Of a stretch of DNA of 64,000 nucleotides, positions 53,500-64,000 are shown one piece after another. The stretch lies in assembly GCA_008360975.2 (NCBI GenBank), contig CM039183.1, forward strand, positions 57,214,850-57,278,849, read 5' to 3'. The DNA is from Lichenostomus cassidix (lineage: Eukaryota > Chordata > Aves > Passeriformes > Meliphagidae). Below the pieces are notes generated by a model that ran no database searches, was not told where the DNA came from, and saw only the letters and a list, made by a program, of their open reading frames with translations. A program made the translations under genes and the position numbers. Numbering within the stretch: the first letter of the stretch is position 1; each line of letters begins with the position of its first letter.

Positions 53500-54005
53500 G
53501 CCTTTCCAATAGGATCTGGTTTGCACCTTTTATCCATTAATTTGTCTAATCCATTTTGAAACTCTTGATGTGTTCTGACTTCACACTTTCTTGCAACAGC
53601 CAGTTGTAGAAGTTTATTACAGGCTTTGAAGAAAGGCACTTTTAAAAACCTGTTTTAAATTACATCCCATCAGTTTCAATACACGTTCTCTGATCTAGTA
53701 TTACAGGATTTGGTAAACAAGCTTAGCACTCATCTTCTACACTGCCTTCTTGATGCCATAAATCAGCTTCATCCCTCTTCAGCTTTCTCTCCAAACTGAA
53801 GAGAAACCATAAGCCTGCTATTACTTCCTTGTAACAAAATGTCCTTCTCCATAACTTTATTTTTTTTGGTGAGGAAAAAAATATGCTCTTCTTGAGATGT
53901 AGAGACCAGTTTTATGCAATACTCAAGGTGTGGAGCCGCAAAGATTTTCCACAGTAGCAAAATGTCATCTTTGGTCATGTTCTCAGTACCGTTCCCAATA
54001 TGGGC
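53500..54005 (-). mobile_element. Old CR1/L3-like LINE remnant, antisense
   Basis: In plus orientation the block shows reversed motifs of ancient amniote CR1 elements: TTTGTCTAATCCATTTTGAA, a segment like CTTTGAAGAAAGGCAC, CATCCCTCTTCAGCTTTCTC, and CAATACTCAAGGTGTGG. Divergence is much greater than in the other CR1 copies here, so insertion is old. Ends are approximate and the subfamily is undetermined. Confidence 0.65.
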
Positions 54006-55079
54006 AATTTTAGCTGCAGCTACACATGGATTCAATGCTGATAAAGAACTGCTTACTCAGCATGGCTTGGACTGTTCTAAAGCACCACAGAATTGTTCTG
54101 GAGATGCTTAAATCAACTCCAAACAAGAGGCTAGATCATACAGCAACACAGAATAATGCCATGCAGAGGTGCTTGCTTAAGCCCTGGAAGATTTATAGCT
54201 ATATGAAGGCAGTGTGCAAACTCCTCCTAGATTTGGCAGCAGCTTGTCCATCCAGAATGCCTACAATCACAGTGCATCAGGTAAAGCGGGCAGGAAAACA
54301 GCCCTCCTGTGTGTGTGAAATGTCTTCAGAACAGTACCTCTGCTTTTGGGAGCCCTCTCCTCAGTCCTCAAGCTCTGTATCTGACAGATAACAACATCTG
54401 CAGCCCGTGTACTACAGAGTTAATAATTATGAGAAAAAATCAGTCACTAACAGATTCTCCACAATTTGAGTTGTTTTCAGTCACCAAGAAAATTTACCAG
54501 TACCCCATCTGAAGGGCAAGGCATAGCTGCTATGTGACAGCAGAGGATGAAAAGTATGAACTACTTCCTCTTCATCCAGTGCTGCATGTCTTCTCTCCCC
54601 CTGTCTATGCCACTGATGCACCTCAGAAAATATTTATGAGTTCTCATTCAAAGGCTTCAGCTGATAAATTTAATATCACATTCCCTGGGGTAAGCAAAAA
54701 ATAAAATATTGCATTGGCCTGCGCACATGTGGAGATTATATTACTTTACAATGAAACCCAGCAAGCTGTGCATTACAGTTTTTACCACAATCTCCTTGGT
54801 AGGAATGTTTCAAATACATTGCATATGTGTGAATACAATATAAGCATACTGAAATGCTTTGAACACTGTAATACATCAGACACTTGAGTCAGTGGGGAGA
54901 AGAAAAAAAGAGAAGCCTTTACCTATCTTGGCACTTATCTCAAGTCTGTGCTGTCCTTTATGTTTGACAATTGTGTTCTTTGGTCTGATGGATGGCACTG
55001 CTTACAATGTATTGAAGTGAACTTCCAATCAACTGGATCCTTGACCACATCCCCCAAACCTGTTACCTTGTTCTTTAAG
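54006..55079. other. Intergenic, left flank of the CpG island
   Basis: No recognisable exon or repeat. Confidence 0.5.
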
Positions 55080-55560
55080 TATCTCTGTGACGGAAAGCAG
55101 ACGAAAGTGCTTGCCCTGTGTGGTACAGCTCCCAGAAAAACAGATTAAAGGTGTCGCAGCTGTACAACAAAGTCCGTGGGTTTAGCAAACACATTTCTAC
55201 ACGCCGTAAAAGCCCCAGCATCTGACGAGCTGGGGTTTTACAAGGCTGCAGCGCTGGAAAGTGGGCATAGAAACCGAAAGCGTTCAAAGGCATTAAAGAG
55301 TCACGTTCCACATTTGCTTCCTGCGCCGCCAGCATCCCCGCGGCACCTGCTGCCGCAGCCCTGCGCTCCCGCCGCGGCTCGGCTGCCACCTCCTGCCCCG
55401 CCGGGGAAGCGCCCCGCATCCCTGCCAATGTGCCCGGCACCGGCTCCGGCACGCCAGACAAACCCAGCACGGCTGCCCGGGACAAGCAGAACGGCGTTTG
55501 GGGTCCCCGTCCTCCCAAACGGCACTATTTCCCCATTCATCACTTTGGGCAATTACAACT
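55080..55560. promoter_or_regulatory. Isolated CpG island, candidate promoter of an unannotated transcript
   Basis: The surrounding tens of kilobases are AT-rich and CpG-poor. Here hand counting gives about 23 CpG between 55321 and 55521, with G+C clearly above 65%, plus scattered CpGs back to about 55080. Such islands usually mark promoters or CpG-rich enhancers. Open frames exist on both strands (129 codons plus, 147 codons minus), but they are low-complexity Ala/Pro/Arg-rich, as GC richness produces, and I recognise no protein. An AATAAA lies on the plus strand at 55629-55634. Direction of any transcription cannot be told. Confidence 0.6.
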
Positions 55561-55628
55561 CATAAGCTACAGGCACCCGTCCATGCAGGCCTGCCGGTCT
55601 GAGACCTTTCTAAACTCTATTTTTGAAG

Positions 55629-55634
55629 AATAAA
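55629..55634 (+). promoter_or_regulatory. Possible polyadenylation hexamer after the CpG island
   Basis: AATAAA followed by a GT-rich stretch (TTGGTGGCTTTCT). It could end a short plus-strand transcript from the island. Such hexamers are common by chance in AT-rich DNA. Confidence 0.25.
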
Positions 55635-55639
55635 GCATG

Positions 55640-58600
55640 CTTGGTGGCTTTCTATGCTTAAACCAAAATGTCCATATGTGTGACCATTAATCATTCCTTA
55701 AGAGCAAAGCACTAGCAAGCTGTGCATCCAAGGAATGAAAACACACTGCCAATGGACATTTCCAAGTGACGTAACGATACTACACATAGGAACTTGGTGG
55801 CACAGACAAATTTTCATCACTATTTTTAACCATAAAACCATAGCCTTCTTTTTGGTTTGTTAGGGTTTGTTTTGGGGGGCGAGGGGGGAACAGTTTGTTG
55901 TTTGGTGGTCCTTTTGGTTTTGTTGTTTTTCAGGGTTTTTTTAATACACAGCAGGCTTCATCCCAATCTAACCCTGGATCATTCTTAGGGGTCTGCTGGT
56001 TTGCCTCCCAATTTCCTAAGACAACTGTAGAAACAACAGCATGTGACTGCATTTTTAACTAAAACATACATGCCAAGAGACTCAAACAGGATGGCATATG
56101 CAGCTTTCTTTTCCCCCTAATACTTTCTCAAGCTTTGTAATTTACCTTTAAAATGGCGCCTGCACATGTCTGCATGCATCTTTGATCTTCCACTCTACTG
56201 TCCCCTGACAGTTGTTCTCCCTATATTTTGCCACACATTTTATGGATTATTATTAGGAAGAAATCAATGGGGAGGGTCATCTCGAGGCTCACTACCAGAT
56301 TGTCTCATGGACTCAACCTCTTGCGACTGTTGCTCTGCCTCCACCTGCTATCAACCATGTTGACCAGTCTGCCTCTTCCACACATCCAGTCCTTTCACTC
56401 ATCATCTGGAAGTACTCCTTCTCTGCCACCACTTTCCCATTGCATCACAAGTCCATGAATGAAAACACACAAACTTCCCAAGGAAAATATTATAAGAAAT
56501 TAGCTAAAGTCTTTTTTTCAAGAAAAAAAAAAAAGTAGTAAATAAACAGTCACCAAACACCTCAACAAGAGTTTCAGAAATAATTATGTTGCTTTAACTA
56601 AAGTTAAAAAAAAATCAGATGGACACTCTAGAATGAAAAATTTCAGGACATGGAAAATAAGCTTAGCAAACTTCTCAACAATGTAATTAGGAGCTTATGG
56701 GAAGGGCTGGCTAACAGTATCTACACTCACAACTCTGCTAGCTCAATCAATAATAGCATGATGGGTTTCATCATAATGGCGACAGATAAACAGAGGGTAC
56801 TGAAATTTCAGTGCTGTTTCTTGGATGTAGGCCTGTTTAGCTATAAGTTTTTCTACTTAATATAAATAAAATCACTCAAAATTCATGTCCAAACAGTAGC
56901 TTTAGGGGTGTTTTCACACAATTCTAAATAGAAGAGGCACATATATTTCCAATAACTTTCATCTGAAAAGGACATGTATATGGACTTGAGGGTCAGACAG
57001 AATGATGATGATGTTCACAATGATCAAAAAAGGATCAAGACATGCTGGTTTTAAAAGAAAAGGTTAAAAGTGGTCATGTCGAGTTAAAAACAGCTGGGTA
57101 GACAAGGGAGAGAAGAGTCAGAACCAGGTGAGATTTTTATTTGGAGCAGTCAAAGTCAGCCTCTGCAGAAACAGGATTTGAATTTACATGTCTTTTTCAA
57201 GTACAGTAGCTTGCTATGTTCCATGCACATAAAGGCACTTCTTGTACACATGCTGACAAACATTCTACTTTGCTGCTCTGAAAACAGCAAAGCTGAAGGG
57301 TGTTACTTGAATATTGTCCATTCAAATAAATGAATGAAAAAGAGAATATATACCATAGCTCTATTGACATATGAACACTTTTATATATATGGATATCTGA
57401 GGGTGTTTCATTTTTTTGTGGAGGTTCTACAAAAAATGACCTCAATTACCTTAAACACATACTCTTAAAACTAGAAACCTTTTAATTTTTCCCCCCCATT
57501 TGCCTTCCTAAACCTGTCCTAAGCATCTGTATTATGTTATCCAACACACTGGCTGCTAACAATACAATCAATATAAAAGGTTACTTTGGGGTCATGGCTT
57601 TTTTTTTTGTCCTCAAAATACAAAGCTTATTTTAACAGGGACTTGAACTCTTTCATTGCAGAAAATATCTTATAACCACTCAGGTGAGAAGGGAAAAAAA
57701 GCATATTGGAATTACGTTTTGTTTTTTGGTAGGGTTTTGGTTTTTTTTAGTGTGAAAACAGGTAATTTAAGAAAAATTTTTCTTCATATCAATGGAAAAT
57801 ACATATTTTCAGTTTCACAGCTTGATTGTAAAATTTTACAGGGTAGGAACTTGACATGCCAGGCACTGACATAAATGCCTATTTCATCACTTTTGGAAAA
57901 TAGATCTATCTGCTTACACATTAGTATATTTTAGATCATCACCATACAAACCCTACTGTTCTGCTTCAAAGAGTAAAACTTATCTTAGACACTAGCCTTA
58001 GTCAGACTACAGCAAAGATGAACAAATTCCTTACACTGACTGAGCTAGAGGACAAACTAGATTGATTTGTACAGAAACGTTTTTCCCCTTGTAGATATAC
58101 ATTTTTATATAACTCTGATTCGTGCCCAAAAACATGGTAACAGAAGTGGTATGAAATATCTAATATCAATAATTTTTTTAAACAAACCCATCGGGTACAA
58201 TCCAAATTGTACATTTTTTAAAAGCATACTTGTTACTCAAAGTAACCCCATTTCATGTAATATCGTGTTGTTCAGAGTCTCAGTGAAAATATTTTAAATA
58301 CATTTGCTTACATACTATAAAAAGTACCCCAATCAATTTTGAACTGGAAGAGGAGGGGAAAAAGCTTGTTAAAACAAAGTGATTTTCAGGTAAGTTTCCA
58401 TTAGTTCATGTAATATAACATGACTTGGATACTTTCAGAATGGAAAGAAGGAAGCATGGTAACCAATGGCTGAAAGTTCAGATATTTGTATAGTGATTTA
58501 TTTCTGTAAAAGATTTATCACAATTTAGAGCAGATCGGGTACATGAAGCAGTTGTGTGCACTTAGGGCTTTTTGTAGTGGACTTTCATACAAAAATAATG

Positions 58601-59581
58601 CCAAGTACCAAAAACTTACAAATGCTTGTGGGATCATTATATACAACACATACTAACCACTCCACCTGCTCAATTTATTAGAGAATCTCAAAACATTTGC
58701 TTGCTGATCTGAAAACATTTCTACGTATTTAAATGTCTAAAACCATTGAAAAAATAAATTGCCATTACTGCTGCTTTCCTGAAGGCTAAAAATGGGGCTT
58801 CAGAGAAGGACATGCTACCTCATGAAGCATGGACTAGCAATCACTTCCTTGCCTCAGCCGATTTAAAACTTTTGCTAAATATCAAGGTGAATCAAAAAGC
58901 TTAGGAGTGGAATTTAGTTCTGAGGAAACTTCTGAAAATAAATCCAACACTAGGGATATTCCTAAGTAAAAAGCATAAAGCAAACTGAGTCTTAATCAGT
59001 TCTCCAAAGCTTACCTTGCATTGGTTCCAAGGTCACTTCCTGTAATGTTTCGTTTCCTGGAATAGCCCTAACTTGATACCTAAGCATTTTGGTAGGAAAA
59101 TTTAGATTTCAACCCAGTTCCTTCTGGCAAAAAATATTTAGGAAGTGTTGATTCCATTCCAGTGAAAAAAAAAAAAAACTTTGCACGAGAAGACGTCATT
59201 CCATAGTATGAATATTCATTGCTTTGTAAAACGGTAAGGTGACATTAAAAAAAACCCAAACATTCCTGAAGGTTTACTGAAGTATCATTCCACTACAGGA
59301 AAAGAAACACTGCCTAAAAAACTTGCTTGTAAACTCCAGCTCTCCTGACTTGAATTTAAATTCCTAGGAGCTAACTGGTCATAATTCATATTAATTCAGA
59401 GGAAACATATAACCCATCCACTGCTAATGTTGCCAGTAGTAAATCAAGCACAAAAACTATTTTGATTGTTATTTTTCTCACACCAAGTTATAATGTGTTA
59501 GAGGGTTATTTTGTAAACCTAGTAGTTTTCATGAGCTGGACTCTTCTCAACTTGCTTGCAGGCTTAACATGTATGAATTAT
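55640..59581. other. Intergenic, right flank of the CpG island
   Basis: Begins with T/G-rich low-complexity DNA including two G6 runs at about 55875-55889. The rest is AT-rich with short A tracts (about 56522-56533 and 59165-59178). No gene seen. Confidence 0.55.
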
Positions 59582-59985
59582 ATCATGGAATAAATTAGGT
59601 TGGAAAAGATCATGGAGTCCAACTGCAAACCAAACACGGCCAAGCCCACCAAACCATGGCCTTAAGTATCACTTCTGCAAGTCTTTTAACTGACTCCAGG
59701 ACTGGTGATTCCACTTCCCCTGCCTTCCAATATCTGACATATTTCAGATAACCAATCCAAACTTCCCCAGCCATTTTCTCTTAACCCATAAAAAGACCCC
59801 CACCTCATTACAACCTCCTTCCAGATGGTTGTAGAGTGGCAAGGTCTCCCCAGAGCCTCCTCAGGCTAAACCCCAGCTTCCTCAGTGGCTCCAGACCCTT
59901 CACAAGGTTTGCCATCCTCCTTTGGACACACTTCAGTACCTTAAGGCCTTTTCTGTGAGAGCCCCAAAACTGAACTTCACGGTAA
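59582..59985 (-). mobile_element. CR1 LINE 3' fragment, antisense
   Basis: Begins with ATCATGGAATAAATTAGG, then GTTGGAAAAGATCATGGAG. It carries CACCTCATTACAACCTCC, AAGGTCTCCCCAGAGCCTCC, GGCTCCAGACCCTTCAC and CCCCAAAACTGAAC. All are the reverse complement of a CR1 3' region in the expected order. It is a 5'-truncated copy of about 400 bp. Confidence 0.93.
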
Positions 59986-62405
59986 TGTTCACAGAACATT
60001 TTTTGTTTACCCAGCATATCCTACTCCTCTAGAGTAAGGTAGAGGTGGACAGGAAATCTAGTGAAGATACCAAGCTGCGTATTTTGAATCAGCTTTCTCC
60101 ACAAATACTGGGGACATGAAAAAGGGAACTACTTCAGGTATTAAATAGAGTAGATGTAGAGCCTTCCACAAGCTCTAATGGAAAATACTAACAGCCAGAC
60201 ATCTTCCTTCAGAACTTTTACTAAAGGTTATCAGCTGTTTACTCACCCATTTCAGTGGTAGTTCCCTCTCCAAGATTATAATCTCAGAATTACAATTCAC
60301 CAGAACATATACACTCCTTCCATCAATATTATTTTTCCAATAGCAAATCATAACTAGTCTCCTATGAAATTTCAGTATGTGTTAGTTTTAAGTGCTTCAC
60401 ATCACAAGACATCAATAGTAGATGTAAGGAGATGTGTGCTCTCCATTCTCTTATGTCATTTTGTGTCAAAAAGAACAATGAAAAGCTGCACTTCTGCCAA
60501 AAAGCCAAGCATTTTGAAAAGCTGCTGCTTGCACACTTTCACCCACTACTTGGGAAAGGCTTATTGAATTAGGCATTACACTGCATCCAGAGATGCAAGG
60601 AATTAAGACTACCCTTAAGAGGTAAAAAACTGCTCTAGTAGAGGCATTTTCAGGTAAACTCCAACCTCAGCAACACACAGGCCATTAAACCTAAATACTG
60701 AGCCCTACTTTTGGATTTCAATTCCCTTTGTGATTTTAACTGATATAACACCCAGCCAAAGAAAAGCAAACCATAAATCCATTAGACTGCTATCATAACT
60801 TCAGACAATTCTTGAATTTAGCCACAAGCATTATACAAACATGAAGAACTGTGTAACTTTTATATAAAATTCTTGGAAGATGTAGCTTTTTAACAGGACA
60901 AAAGATGAAGCATGCTTTGGTGTGCTTCTGTATACAAGTCACATATTCAAAAGTATTAGCCAAACTCAACTAAAAATGTTCTTCTAGTATTTGTCCTTAA
61001 GCTCTATTCAAGAAATACTCTTCAAATTATCCCTCTTCTCAGTATTCAGAAACCTCCAGTAATTTAAGGAAACTGGATCCAACTGAGGCTCCTCTTTAGA
61101 GATTACTGCTATAAATCCAACTATACATTCAACCAACTATATATTCAGCATCCAAGAAACATCTGTACATCTATGTTAACTGTTTAATTTGCAATAGTAT
61201 CTTGATGCTGTTAAAAACTGCCTGAACTCCATAATGGAGAATTTCAGAGTCAAACCTGAACATACATAAGTTTAGCAAAACGACAGAGACCTTGCAGACT
61301 TGAAGAGGTGACTTTATCGAGTACACTTGAAAATATTACTACAGGAGCCTGCTGAACAACCCAAGTCACCCAGATCTAGCTACTATAAAGCTGGGACAGG
61401 GCCAAAAGTAGGAGATCCTTTAAGAGCTTAAAGAACAACTGTAAGAGAGTGCATCTGAGCCCAGGTGGAGAAGATGCCTGCCTCCACTCTATGACTAGGG
61501 TTATCAAGAGAGGTTACAAACTACAATAAAAATTCAAGTTGAAGAGCCTGGAAATAGATAAACATTCTTATCTCAACCACAGATGCTCAGCCCCACATAT
61601 TCATGTTCCTATCTCACACATCAGCATAATGAAGAAATTCCTCATGACTCACTCCACTTGGAGCTGCTCTGCAGAAAATTTAAGACATATAAAACAACTT
61701 GCAGGAGAAACAGAAAATCATACCTTCCAGCCTGAATCCCTTTGTTTTCAAAGAAACTGACAAAAAACACAAGTTCTGAACATCAATTAACTACTACAGA
61801 AACTAAGACAGTGGGCAAGTCGGGAGTTCAACACCGCAAGTGAGAACTCTACCACATGGCTACCCTACCTACCAAGAACTACAGAATCAGATCTACAAGT
61901 GCATGGCAATACTTGTTAGAAGATGTTAACACCCACAAGTTGAAGTGGGGGAACAAGTAAAACACATCTTGTGTCCATTAAGTTCCCCGAATAAATTAAG
62001 AAAGCTTTTATAAAAATCCCACATCTCACTGATAGCCATTGGTAAAGGCTGTTCTCTTCATTTGTTTAATCAGTGGGAATCAAATTTTTATCACAGATGT
62101 AGCAATCCTTTAGACAAGTCACTCAGCATCCTAGAAATACAGACCAAAGCACTACCAAGCAAGGATAGTAATCAACTGTCTGCATTTTTGCAACTTGAAT
62201 CTGTGCCATGTTCTAGCTGGTAACCTCTGGGGCAGGACAGGAAACAGATGCACCCTAAAATTGGAATGGCAAGGATCCCCCTAATCTTTTTAGCAAACTG
62301 ACAAGAGTTAAAATACTAATAAACCACACCAGCACTTGCAAAGTTCTTGCATCTTCTTTGCAACTCAAAATAATGTTCCACAGACACCCAATCATGAATC
62401 ACACA
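59986..62405. other. Immediate 3' flank of RPS12, no gene seen
   Basis: Unique sequence downstream of the RPS12 cleavage site. A weak tRNA-like remnant lies at about 61800-61861 on the minus strand. Confidence 0.55.
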
Positions 62406-62425
62406 TACACTGGACTGGTTCAAAA

Positions 62426-62431
62426 TTTATT
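62426..62431 (-). promoter_or_regulatory. RPS12: RPS12 polyadenylation signal AATAAA
   Basis: On the minus strand a canonical AATAAA begins 6 nt after the RPS12 TAA stop codon. The 3' UTR is therefore very short, as is usual for ribosomal protein mRNAs, and cleavage is expected around 62405-62416. Confidence 0.85.
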
Positions 62432-62437
62432 TGTTAC

Positions 62438-63965
<1,528 letters not shown>

Positions 63966-64000
63966 TTACCACATGCATTTCTAGAGAACAACTTTTTAAA

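Noticed and set aside
55075..55565. Open frames of 129 and 147 codons over the CpG island
   Set aside because: Ala/Pro/Arg-rich low complexity expected from GC richness; no recognised domain, so the island was kept only as a regulatory candidate.
55864..55890. G-quadruplex
   Set aside because: Two G6 runs and one G3 run with an over-long loop do not clearly meet the four-run pattern.

Overview
The window looks like a songbird (passerine) nuclear chromosome. It is AT-rich and almost gene-free. Its interspersed repeats are typical avian ones: 5'-truncated CR1 LINEs, ERV solo LTRs, and one tRNA-Ile-headed SINE with a CR1-like tail. That SINE matches the TguSINE1 type described from passerine birds and is the best clue to the lineage. 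No bacterial or plasmid features are present.

The only protein-coding gene I can support is at the far right on the minus strand. It is RPS12 (ribosomal protein eS12), of which the last three coding exons (residues 45-132) lie inside the window. The first coding exons and the promoter lie beyond position 64000. Its two complete introns here each carry a snoRNA on the same strand: a box C/D RNA matching SNORD100 (63420-63499) and a box H/ACA RNA matching SNORA33 (62810-62942). The host gene, the order and the strand match what I recall of the mammalian RPS12 locus, so transcription, splicing and debranching of one pre-mRNA would give one ribosomal protein and two rRNA-modification guides.

Positions 1-62400 are the flank downstream of RPS12. 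In other vertebrates the next gene on that side is EYA4, so this is probably part of the RPS12-EYA4 intergenic desert (inference). Repeats, left to right: a short ERV LTR (2698-2929), the SINE (about 12318-12460), CR1 pieces (15042-15236 minus, 16198-16685 plus), a GATA microsatellite (29569-29604), a solo LTR with perfect GTTAT duplications (36068-36531), a 102-nt pure purine tract (41199-41300), a solo LTR with TGCAT duplications (43073-43604), an internally deleted relative of it (about 47006-47197), an old CR1/L3-like remnant (about 53500-54005), and a CR1 piece on the minus strand (59582-59985).

The most notable unexplained feature is an isolated CpG-rich, GC-rich block at about 55080-55560, roughly 7 kb past the RPS12 3' end, with a polyadenylation hexamer just beyond it on the plus strand. 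It is the best candidate here for an undescribed promoter or transcript. I found no sign of a wholly new multi-gene system.
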